From an uncultured Clostridium sp. (lineage in GTDB: Bacteria > Bacillota > Clostridia > Lachnospirales > Lachnospiraceae): a stretch of DNA of 51,582 nt. A program made the translations under genes and the position numbers. Positions 44,845 through 51,582 of the stretch are shown here, piece by piece. Every line of letters starts with the position of its first letter. Position 1 is the first letter of the stretch. The stretch is from NCBI GenBank assembly GCA_945917985.1, contig CAMEIH010000017.1, positions 1-51,582 of the forward strand, read 5' to 3'. The notes beneath the pieces were generated by a model that saw only the letters and a program-made list of their open reading frames with translations, did not search any database and had not been told where the DNA came from.

Positions 44845-46149
44845 TTATTTGTCAATTTTCGTAGCCTCCACATGTGCAACCCGCTTATTAGAATCACTCT
44901 GATCAAACATTTCTATCTCCACTGCATAACCCACCGTCTTATATTTTGATCTGCCGATTGTCTCACTCTCTTTATCTGCATCCAATTCAAAACTCTGCCC
45001 GTTTACCTTTACATTGGTCAAAAATTTTCCATTTGTTCCGGCTATTGTCCTCTCTCCCGGCGTAATTCCTGACTTGACGAAAAAATTTTCACTGTAAACT
45101 TCATCATTTACAGTAATCTTGTTAAAATTATAGAACTTATCGCTGCCGCTCTTTTTCCCTAAAATAAAATAAATGTTGGTATCACCTGTACTCTTGATCT
45201 CCAATTCATTGACACATTGGTTTAGTCCGGTTGCATCCATAAATGCTCTTGCAAAAATGAAAGCATTACCCCCCGACTCACTTCCCTTTTCCGTGCCGGA
45301 TGCCGGATACAATTCATAATCTGCTTTATAAACACAATAGCTTAACTCTGCCTCTGCTGTACCAGTTTTCGGATAACTGTAAGTGACATCACAGCGCGCA
45401 CTCATCTGTGCAGAAGTCTCTCCTCCTGACGAAGGTGATTTTACAGAAACAAGTACAGTCTTTTTCATGTTTGCCAAAATATCTGCATCCGTAAGGGTTG
45501 TTTTCCCCTCCGCTGCCAATTTTGTCAAAAGCTCGGAAACACAGATATCATCGTACATATTAATCTCATCCGAAATCACCGGAAACCTCACGGCATCAGC
45601 CTGGGCAACATCATAGAAGCCTGATACATTCACATTTGCCGCCGTAGTCTGATCAAACTGGCTATATTCAGCAGGCATAAATTTTGCATGCATGGTGTAT
45701 TTTCTGCCGCCGATGTCGATATCCTTTTTCTCACAGATAAAGGGGGTAAACATGGCATCGATTGCAGCCGATTCCTCCGCCGTAATATCTACCGGCTTAC
45801 TAAAACTGCTTTCTATCTCATTTGCTCTCGTTATCGCTGCATCAAGTTCTGTACCTGAAGTGATATAGGAATAGGACACACCATCCGAAATAACGCCGCC
45901 TTTGAAGTCTTTGACATAATCCTCCACAGAGATGCTTTTGATGGTCTCCAGTTCCTCCTGCGCATAAGCCGTCACCTTTTGGGTATTATGGGCTTTGTTG
46001 TTCAGGGTGGCAGAAAGACGAATTCCGGCAAATAAAGGCACACAGGTCAGTGCAATCAGCGCAATACAAACAAGGACTTCCACCAAACTAAAGCCCTTGT
46101 CTGTAAATGTTCTGTTTTTATCATTTTTTTCACTGACCACGTGCTGCAT
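44845..46149 (-). CDS. Minor pilin-like protein (PilV/GspI-like), 434 residues
   Basis: A 19-residue leader ending TFTDKG precedes FSLVEVLVCIALIALTCVP with Glu5. The 434-residue protein then has a long extracellular part without cysteine pairs typical of disulfide-stabilised pilins. It is larger than usual PilV. The start is ATG at 46147-46149 with a weak ribosome site. It lies 38 nt after the PilO-like gene and leads the minor pilin set. Confidence 0.83.
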   Translation of the reverse strand: MQHVVSEKNDKNRTFTDKGFSLVEVLVCIALIALTCVPLFAGIRLSATLNNKAHNTQKVTAYAQEELETIKSISVEDYVKDFKGGVISDGVSYSYITSGTELDAAITRANEIESSFSKPVDITAEESAAIDAMFTPFICEKKDIDIGGRKYTMHAKFMPAEYSQFDQTTAANVNVSGFYDVAQADAVRFPVISDEINMYDDICVSELLTKLAAEGKTTLTDADILANMKKTVLVSVKSPSSGGETSAQMSARCDVTYSYPKTGTAEAELSYCVYKADYELYPASGTEKGSESGGNAFIFARAFMDATGLNQCVNELEIKSTGDTNIYFILGKKSGSDKFYNFNKITVNDEVYSENFFVKSGITPGERTIAGTNGKFLTNVKVNGQSFELDADKESETIGRSKYKTVGYAVEIEMFDQSDSNKRVAHVEATKIDK

Positions 46150-46187
46150 CTTCTGTTAAATCCCTGCTTTTCTTTCCATGTTCAGAA

Positions 46188-47342
46188 CTAATTGATGATA
46201 ATATTTCCTTCAGTTCCCTTGATCGTCACTCTTGGCTTCTCTGCGTCATCATTCAAGGTAGTTACCTTGACGATTGCGTCTGAGGTATTATAGATATTCA
46301 GACTGATCTCCACCTTGTCCGAATCGTCCAGACGGGAAGAGCTGATGATCTGCAGTTCAATATTACCATCCTTGTCAAAATCCACACCGGCATCGTCATA
46401 TTTTGTTTTGCCGATCTCATAATAAGCATTATACTTTCCGGTCTCACCTTCAAAGTAAATGTTTACTTCCTGCTTTGCATTCTTCGTAGAAGACAGATAA
46501 GTAGATTCCGTCACATCATTGCTCTGTCCCACAATAATGGCATCCACATCAGCTCCGGGCTGGTTTAACAGGATAAAGAAATCAGGAGATGCGGCTACTT
46601 CTGTCGTATCAAAATTTCCGCTTGCCTGTTTAAACACGTTGGTGGTTCCCTGAATCATGTTTGGCTCTAAGAACTGCACTGCATTCCTTCCCTCACCCTT
46701 AAGTGCATACTGGCTTAATGTCAGGTTGCCGCTCACGAGATTCATCTCTCCCGAATAGCTTGCTTCCAGCTCTGTGATCACCATGCGGTCATGATAATCT
46801 GCGATATACTTCAAAAAGTCCTTAAACTCTTCATATCCTGCGTCATAGGCAAACCTTGTCTGGGTCTGTATTCCTGTCAAGCCAAGTCCCAGGCTGGTTG
46901 TCTGTGTGTTATCCTCAATTACCTCTGTCTGGGTTGTATCTCCGGTCTCTGCCTCAACATCCTCAATAGCCTGCTCTTCTGCGGCGGAAGTAACCTGTGC
47001 CGCTACATCATCCCCAAAGGCTACCTGATACAGAGAAATGGGTATCATTTGCTCAGTGTTGTGGATAAATAAGATACTTGCCTCCTGAGGCAGATCAGAC
47101 GGGAATTTTGAGAGCAGCTCCGTTTCCATCGCTGCCATCTGCTCCGCTGCTTTTCCGTACTCTTCCTCCATGAGGGCCAGTTCTTCCCTGTATTTTACCT
47201 GCGCATTCAGATCCGAGATTTCCTTTCCCAGATTGTCCACCTTATCCATTAAAGGCTGGATGATAAAGAAGTAAGGAACGCAGACAATAATCACAATCAC
47301 AAGAATCAGCAATAATTTTTTGTCTCTCTCGCTTAATTTCAT
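46188..47342 (-). CDS. PilO-like alignment protein
   Basis: PilO forms the periplasmic part of the alignment complex with PilN. This 384-residue protein has an N-terminal membrane helix (about 9-30), a coiled coil (about 33-75, DKVDNLGKEISDLNAQVKY in parts), then a globular domain (about 90-230) with YEEFKDFLKYIADYHDRMVI, the ferredoxin-like signature part, and an extra C-terminal beta domain of about 130 residues. Its ATG overlaps the stop of the upstream gene as TAATG. The assignment is by topology and context. Confidence 0.85.
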   Translation of the reverse strand: MKLSERDKKLLLILVIVIIVCVPYFFIIQPLMDKVDNLGKEISDLNAQVKYREELALMEEEYGKAAEQMAAMETELLSKFPSDLPQEASILFIHNTEQMIPISLYQVAFGDDVAAQVTSAAEEQAIEDVEAETGDTTQTEVIEDNTQTTSLGLGLTGIQTQTRFAYDAGYEEFKDFLKYIADYHDRMVITELEASYSGEMNLVSGNLTLSQYALKGEGRNAVQFLEPNMIQGTTNVFKQASGNFDTTEVAASPDFFILLNQPGADVDAIIVGQSNDVTESTYLSSTKNAKQEVNIYFEGETGKYNAYYEIGKTKYDDAGVDFDKDGNIELQIISSSRLDDSDKVEISLNIYNTSDAIVKVTTLNDDAEKPRVTIKGTEGNIIIN

Positions 47343-48940
47343 TACTGTGCTCCTCCTTCCTCACCGGTAGTCTGTGTTTCGCCTTCTGTTTCCTCCGCCG
47401 GGAAGATCAGCTGCCACTTCATATTGAAGTTTGATGTTTTGCCGCCGAGTTCTGCGTTTGTATCCAGAATATCCTCCACTCTCACATCGGTAACATAAGG
47501 AAGCTTTTTCAGTTCAATCACAAATTTTGCCAAGGCATCCTTTCCGTCAGAAATACCCGTCATCTCCACACTGCCGTTTTTGATGGAAATATCTATGATT
47601 CCGACACTCTCCGGCATTACCTGTTCCAGATCAAGAATCATCTGATAGGTCATTTCGGAAGGATTCTTTGTGCTGTTATAGTAATTATTGATCACATCAT
47701 AATTCTGCTTGGCCGTAAGATATTCATTGTAAGTTGCTTCCGCAGTTCCAAAACTGTTAAGTCTGGCCTGCAGATTCTTTTTTTCATTCTCAAGAGTACT
47801 TGCGGACCAGATCAAAAATCCGATACTTCCTCCCACCGAGAGAGTTGCAAGAACAATAAGAATAATAAAGATGGTATAGCTTCCCGTTCCTTTCTTTTCT
47901 TCCTCCACTTTAAGATCCAGCGGTTGAATCAAAGCACCAATACAGGGAAGATAATCCACAATCTTCTCATAATTAAGACCTGCAGGATTATTTTTTGCGA
48001 TCTTAACCCCTGCCAGTTCCTTGATCAGCGTAACTTCAATACCAAGTTCCCTTCCGAGGACCTGAGGGAATCCGATCAGATCAATACCTGTTCCCATCAG
48101 CTTCACCAGTTCTATGGTAGTGCCCGGATTCCGGCTGGTATGGAACTCTGCCACTCTGGTAACAGAGGAGGAAAAATCTTTAATGATCTCACTGTACTCA
48201 TCCGGTGTCAGTTCCATATCCACCTTACGTGGATCGAGCAGCGTATCCTCTGCCTCTTCCTCTGTGAGTCCTTTAAACTCTGCCAGATTACGAATGATGG
48301 TATCCCGTCCATAGGGAATGGAACGCTTGAACAGCTGTGTTTTACCTCTCATGATACTGATGTTACTTACATTTCTGTCCATCTGGATTGCCAGCACGGT
48401 TCCCTGATTCAACTGCTTTTTCAAGAGCTGATAAAGAGAGTTATTGTAATAATCAACTGTGATTACCGGCATCTTCATCATATCTGCCAGCTGATAATAC
48501 CCTTCCACCATCTGCTTCTGGAATGCCATCACAAGAACGGAGATATGTTTTCCTTCCGCATTCTCAAAGGTATCCAGAATCGTATATCTGAAAATATAGT
48601 CTTCCAGATTATTCATCGGAAAATAGTCTTCCACATTGGCATTGATGATCTCTTCTATCTTTTTTTGATTTTTCATATAAGGAAGCACGATTTCCTTATT
48701 TGCAATTCTCTTGGAAGAAATTACAAAAGCAATCTTGCCTCTTTTAATTCTGTTGTTCTTCAGTGCGGCATATAGCGCTTTGGCAGCTCCTTCCACATCC
48801 TGAATCATACCGTCCTCAACGGTTCCTGTAGTAAGGGGAACTTCAAACGCATTCTTTACAGTAACTGCGTTGCTGCTTTTATTTAATTCGCAGACACGCA
48901 TTCCTTCGTTTTCCACGTAAACGGAGAGTATTCTTCCCAT
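47342..48940 (-). CDS. PilM-PilN fusion protein of the type IV pilus alignment complex
   Basis: This 532-residue protein joins two usually separate parts. Residues 1-345 are an actin-like PilM domain (RILSVYVENEGMRV at the start; LAIQMDRNVSNISI and LMGTGIDLIGFPQ further in). A membrane helix follows at about 355-379. Residues 380-520 look like PilN, with a coiled coil, then VGIIDISIKNGSVEMTGISD. The usual INLL peptide by which PilN binds PilM is not needed here. The tail is Glu/Gly/Thr-rich. The ATG lies 11 nt after AGGAGG. Overlap with the PilO-like gene implies coupling. Confidence 0.88.
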   Translation of the reverse strand: MGRILSVYVENEGMRVCELNKSSNAVTVKNAFEVPLTTGTVEDGMIQDVEGAAKALYAALKNNRIKRGKIAFVISSKRIANKEIVLPYMKNQKKIEEIINANVEDYFPMNNLEDYIFRYTILDTFENAEGKHISVLVMAFQKQMVEGYYQLADMMKMPVITVDYYNNSLYQLLKKQLNQGTVLAIQMDRNVSNISIMRGKTQLFKRSIPYGRDTIIRNLAEFKGLTEEEAEDTLLDPRKVDMELTPDEYSEIIKDFSSSVTRVAEFHTSRNPGTTIELVKLMGTGIDLIGFPQVLGRELGIEVTLIKELAGVKIAKNNPAGLNYEKIVDYLPCIGALIQPLDLKVEEEKKGTGSYTIFIILIVLATLSVGGSIGFLIWSASTLENEKKNLQARLNSFGTAEATYNEYLTAKQNYDVINNYYNSTKNPSEMTYQMILDLEQVMPESVGIIDISIKNGSVEMTGISDGKDALAKFVIELKKLPYVTDVRVEDILDTNAELGGKTSNFNMKWQLIFPAEETEGETQTTGEEGGAQ

Positions 48941-48988
48941 CGGCTACTCTTCCTCCTTTATCTGTTTGCATCTAAGTTGTTTAATAGA

Positions 48989-49216
48989 TGCTGATATCAA
49001 AAAGTCTGTATGACTATTCATTATACGTCATCAGTAATCAAAATGTTTATGACTCATGTGTGCTAAACATTTCAATGAGCCTTTGAACATACAAACGTGT
49101 TCAGCATAGGCTTCCACGTTTGTATAAAGTCTCATTTCCATAGCACCAAAATCGTCATAAATCATTTTGATTATTGATGACGAAAAAATATATTATGAGA
49201 GTCTTTGATATCAGCA
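48989..49216 (+). repeat. Structured intergenic repeat, copy B
   Basis: The outer arms are the longest of the three copies: 48989-49053 is complementary to 49154-49216 with small gaps. Hairpin 1 is GACTCAT 49051-49057 with ATGAGCC 49075-49081 (one mismatch). Hairpin 2 is an 11-bp perfect stem, ATACAAACGTG 49089-49099 with CACGTTTGTAT 49115-49125, and loop TTCAGCATAGGCTTC. The candidate pseudoknot is GTGCTA 49060-49065 with TAGCAC 49141-49146. The element fills most of the 281-bp gap between the peptidase gene and the PilM-PilN gene. Confidence 0.87.
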
Positions 49217-49221
49217 CCTTA

Positions 49222-49977
49222 CTATAAATTAAACATGCCCAAATACCATGTTATAAGATTATTTCCGTAGAGCATTGAAATAAAAATACCAAACGCCAAA
49301 TAAGGACCGAATGCTAAAACTCTGTCCTTTCCCTGCACCTTCATCAAGGTAAGATGTATGACAGAACCGGCGATAGAGCCTATCATCAGTGCAAGCAGTA
49401 TATTCTGCCATCCGAGCAGAAGCCCTGCCGCTGCCATCAGCTTAATGTCTCCGCCGCCAATACCTCTTCCTTTGGTTATCCAATATATAATTAAAAACAG
49501 TCCACTTACAGCAAAAAAACCTATCACATAGTCATACCAATGTGCCAGGTCTAAAATCACCCGGACAATACCTAAAATTCCGATGACGATATTACATCCA
49601 AAGGGAATCTCATATGTCCTCCAGTCTATTACACTTATCACAATCAATACAGAAGCACATATGCAAAACAGTATGCTCTCCGGCTGAAATCCCTTCGCCA
49701 TAAATATCCACACATAGATCAGACCGTTTAACAGTTCAATCAGTGGATACTGCACAGAAAGCTTTGTCTTACAGTTTCTGCACTTTCCACCCTGTACAAG
49801 AAAGCTGAACAGGGGAATGAGTTCATACCATTTCAAAACGTTCCCACAGCTCATGCAGTGGGAACGTTCGAAAACTATATCTTCTTTTTTAGGTATCCGG
49901 TAAATACATACATTCAAAAAACTTCCAATGGATATTCCAATCAGGAATATCATGATGTATAGGATTATGTATTCCAT
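49222..49977 (-). CDS. Type IV prepilin peptidase (A24 family)
   Basis: This membrane aspartic peptidase cleaves prepilin leaders and methylates the new N-terminus. The 251-residue protein has an N-terminal cytoplasmic zinc module with Cys41-Cys44 and Cys66-Cys69, then six or more helices. Both catalytic aspartates are visible: Asp118 in VIDWRTYEIP and Asp177 in GIGGGDIKLM. It directly follows the major pilin gene, which matches its substrate. PilD/ComC symbols are both in use. Confidence 0.95.
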   Translation of the reverse strand: MEYIILYIMIFLIGISIGSFLNVCIYRIPKKEDIVFERSHCMSCGNVLKWYELIPLFSFLVQGGKCRNCKTKLSVQYPLIELLNGLIYVWIFMAKGFQPESILFCICASVLIVISVIDWRTYEIPFGCNIVIGILGIVRVILDLAHWYDYVIGFFAVSGLFLIIYWITKGRGIGGGDIKLMAAAGLLLGWQNILLALMIGSIAGSVIHLTLMKVQGKDRVLAFGPYLAFGIFISMLYGNNLITWYLGMFNL

Positions 49978-50005
49978 TAGGGAACCTCATTTAAAAACTG
50001 CTTCA

Positions 50006-50527
50006 TTATGAATCTCCGCCAGCAGGTGTAGTAGGAGCGTCACCACCAACGGTAATCTGATGTCCATTTCCATCATTGCTTCCAGTAATAGTTACTGTTA
50101 CTCTGTTACCAGTTGCATCAATGGTCGCTGTAATCCCTAAAGTGCCATCAGCTGCTCCATCTGATTGTAATTCAGAAACAATTCCGTTAGCACCCACCAT
50201 TTCATCAACAGATGCATATCCTAAAGTTGCTGCAACAGAAGTACCAAAAGCGCCAGTAAATCCCGCATTGCTAGAGAAATTCAATACTGTATCGGGAGCT
50301 GGAACTCCAGGAGTAGGTGCACTAATAACAGCCGGATCAAGCATAGCTGTTGTAACTGCTGTTCGAACTGAATCTGCAATTTGCGTATCAGCAGAAACTC
50401 TCGTTCTTTCAACATATCTCAGTAACTGAGGTGCCATAACACCAACTAAGATTGCCATGATGGCAATAACGATAATAAGTTCAACGAGGGAAAAACCCTT
50501 GTTACCGATTGATTTTTGCTTTTTCAT
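50006..50527 (-). CDS. Major pilin-like prepilin (type IV, GspG/PilA-like)
   Basis: This 173-residue prepilin has an 11-residue leader ending GNKG, then FSLVELIIVIAIMAILVGVM with Glu5. The hydrophobic helix is typical of pilins. The globular domain is small, rich in Ala, Gly, Thr and Asp and lacks cysteine, with the end TTPAGGDS. The ATG follows AAAGGAGAGATAAGAA. A promoter and a leader hairpin precede it, which fits high expression. It opens the pilus operon. Confidence 0.92.
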   Translation of the reverse strand: MKKQKSIGNKGFSLVELIIVIAIMAILVGVMAPQLLRYVERTRVSADTQIADSVRTAVTTAMLDPAVISAPTPGVPAPDTVLNFSSNAGFTGAFGTSVAATLGYASVDEMVGANGIVSELQSDGAADGTLGITATIDATGNRVTVTITGSNDGNGHQITVGGDAPTTPAGGDS

Positions 50528-50555
50528 TTCTTATCTCTCCTTTAAACCTCTTTGT

Positions 50556-50584
50556 CAGGAGTATCGGTCCTTAAATCACTCCTG
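50556..50584 (-). promoter_or_regulatory. Leader hairpin of the pilin mRNA
   Basis: CAGGAGT and ACTCCTG form a 7-bp stem (50556-50562 with 50578-50584) in the pilin leader, between the promoter and ribosome site. It could stabilise the mRNA 5-prime end. Confidence 0.5.
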
Positions 50585-50597
50585 CGTTTATAGTGCT

Positions 50598-50626
50598 ATT
50601 TTACTACTTTATCGTCATTTTGTACA
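50598..50626 (-). promoter_or_regulatory. Sigma-A-like promoter of the pilin operon
   Basis: On the minus strand TGTACA (50621-50626) and TAAAAT (50598-50603) are spaced by 17 nt, about 70 nt before the pilin start. The -35 matches 4 of 6 bases. Confidence 0.55.
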
Positions 50627-50688
50627 GAATATTTTACATTTTTCTTCAAAATTCTTTCATAAATTACAATAATTTTCCAACATACAAA

Positions 50689-50952
50689 TTAGTAGTCATT
50701 TTGCCTTATTCTGTCATCCATCAGAATCGCGTACACATAGGAAGGTGCAGACAGGTCCTGAATCGGAACAGTATTGGAAAGTGGCATCAGCTGCAGTGCT
50801 TTCTCAAAGGTTCCTTTTCCCACATTGTAATTTGTTGTCGATAAGCGGACAGCGTTTCCAATGATCGTATAGGTAAACTCTTTTCCTCTTATCTGACGGA
50901 ACGTTTTCCCTTCCTGGTCACAAATTCTTTTCCAAATCACATCGATATTCAT
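50689..50952 (-). CDS. Small conserved hypothetical protein
   Basis: The start is ATG at 50950-50952 (MNIDVIWKRI), since GGAGG lies 8 nt upstream; a longer frame exists without such a site. The 87-residue protein contains EGKTFRQIRGKEFTYTI, NYNVGKGTFEKALQL and APSYVYAILMDDRIR. I recall this layout from a family of small proteins of unknown function in Firmicute mobile and defence regions. It is followed by the pilin promoter. No function is assigned. Confidence 0.7.
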   Translation of the reverse strand: MNIDVIWKRICDQEGKTFRQIRGKEFTYTIIGNAVRLSTTNYNVGKGTFEKALQLMPLSNTVPIQDLSAPSYVYAILMDDRIRQNDY

Positions 50953-51109
50953 TCTCATTTCCTCCCATAATGCTATATCGCTTTTATACTTCACCTTCCA
51001 GACGAGAAGCACAGTCTCCTCCGATGCATTCTCCCTCCGAAGAAATGCACGGAGCACGCTTGAAACAATCTTGTTATTCTTAACGCTTAATCATTCGAAT
51101 AGCAATCTG

Positions 51110-51304
51110 CTATACCGCATTGTCTCAAATCATTATCTGACGATTTTTGGCACTGCTGAAATACCAAACGCCGATACGTTTTGCGTATCGTCTTATTGGG
51201 CTCATAAAAACGTGGAAGCCTTTGCTGAACACGTTTTTAGTCTCTGAGGCTCATGGAAACGTTCAGTGCACATGAGCCATGATTTGATTTGAGACATTGT
51301 ATAG
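51110..51304 (-). repeat. Structured intergenic repeat, copy C (inverted)
   Basis: This copy lies in opposite orientation in the 370-bp gap between the last two genes. The outer arms are 51110-51132 and 51285-51304. Hairpin 2 is a 10-bp perfect stem, 51205-51214 with 51230-51239, and loop GAAGCCTTTGCTGAA, the complement of copy A. Hairpin 1 is GGCTCAT 51248-51254 with ATGAGCC 51272-51278. The candidate pseudoknot is CAGTGC 51264-51269 with GCACTG 51150-51155. An extra hairpin, CGATACG 51172-51178 with CGTATCG 51184-51190, is inserted between. Confidence 0.85.
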
Positions 51305-51322
51305 ATACTTAATATTTCACAC

Positions 51323-51580
51323 TTAATTCTCCCAGTGTAAATCAACTAGTTCCTTTGCTTCTTTCTCATCAAAACCATACTTATCGCAGAGGCGCCTCAT
51401 AACAAACTCCTTTGTTCCTCCACAGTCTCTCCCCATTTTAATAATTTCCATAACTGCTTTCTTCTCTGCTTTTTTCTCTGCTTCCTCTGCTTTTTTCTCC
51501 GCTTCCTCTGCTTTCTTTACAGCCTCCGCCGTCTTCCTCCGCTCTGCCTGTATATCCATCTTGTCCATGTTTGCAAACAA
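51323..51580 (-). CDS. C-terminal part of a probable Rpn-family protein (partial)
   Basis: The frame reaches the window edge, so the true start is probably outside. The visible 85 residues have a low-complexity repeat of KKAEEAE units (about 22-42), then a helical end with CDKYGFDEKEAKELVDL. Rpn-family (recombination-promoting nuclease, PD-(D/E)XK) proteins of Lachnospiraceae commonly end in this way. The nuclease core is not in view, so the identity is tentative. Confidence 0.45.
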   Translation of the reverse strand: MFANMDKMDIQAERRKTAEAVKKAEEAEKKAEEAEKKAEKKAVMEIIKMGRDCGGTKEFVMRRLCDKYGFDEKEAKELVDLHWEN

Positions 51581-51582
51581 TT

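Noticed and set aside
44832-44906. Upstream ATG start for the PilX-like gene
   Set aside because: It would overlap the preceding gene and put about 25 extra residues before the prepilin-like site; the TTG start has the better ribosome site.
47924-48775. Long plus-strand open frame opposite the PilM-PilN gene
   Set aside because: Low-complexity His/Cys/Ile-rich translation typical of antisense frames; no start signal.
50953-51057. Longer N-terminus for the small gene at 50689-50952
   Set aside because: The added residues have no ribosome site and a strong one lies right before the internal ATG.
37671-51304. Ordinary MITE family as explanation for the three repeats
   Set aside because: Terminal arms differ in sequence among copies while staying complementary, which a MITE with shared transposase sites would not show. 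It is not fully excluded.
1-51582. tRNA or rRNA genes
   Set aside because: No tRNA-like cloverleaf or rRNA stretch was noticed in the intergenic gaps; all are short or accounted for.

Overview
The window looks like chromosome of a motile, low-to-medium GC Firmicute, most likely a Lachnospiraceae member (the Roseburia / Butyrivibrio / Lachnospira neighbourhood). Reasons: a CodY-type regulator beside topA and flgB, a single giant fla/che operon with FliY, CheC and CheD, DUF342 (FapA) and DUF6115 proteins at the operon end, and strong Gram-positive AGGAGG ribosome sites. Genus is not resolved. All convincing genes are on the minus strand, so biological order runs from high to low coordinates.

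Region 1 (68-34,220) is one fla/che operon of about 41 genes: flgB-flgC-fliE-fliF-fliG-fliH-fliI-fliJ-motE-like-fliK-flgD-TIGR02530-flgE-flbD-motA-motB-fliL-fliM-fliY-cheY-fliO-fliP-fliQ-fliR-flhB-flhA-flhF-flhG-PilZ-cheB-cheA-cheW-cheC-cheD-small membrane protein-sigD-fapA and three poorly known genes. It encodes rod base, MS ring, C ring, export gate and ATPase, hook, stator, chemosensory core and the late sigma factor. Genes mostly overlap or lie within about 50 nt. Oddities are a CheB without a receiver domain, a FliY with a 33-bp tandem repeat in its linker, an acidic tail on FlgD, hairpins on both sides of flgE and an MltG-like domain protein as last gene.

Region 2 (34,221-37,670) holds codY with its own promoter and terminator, and topA with its promoter. 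topA-codY-flgB is a compressed form of the Bacillus topA-...-codY-flgB neighbourhood.

Region 3 (37,671-51,304) is a type IV pilus-like locus: major pilin, prepilin peptidase, a PilM-PilN fusion, a PilO-like protein, four minor-pilin-like proteins (one an 804-residue PilX-like giant) and a 1,054-residue membrane-anchored surface protein in the place where other systems carry a tip adhesin. Assembly ATPases and the platform protein are not in the window.

The most unusual signal is a dispersed family of three non-coding elements (37,671-37,829; 48,989-49,216; 51,110-51,304) bracketing and interrupting the pilus locus. They share an invariant 15-nt hairpin loop (one variable position), while the arms of several helices differ in sequence between copies yet stay complementary within each copy. 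This is a covariation pattern expected of a structured RNA or hairpin-selected DNA element, not of a simple MITE. I do not recognise it as a named family.
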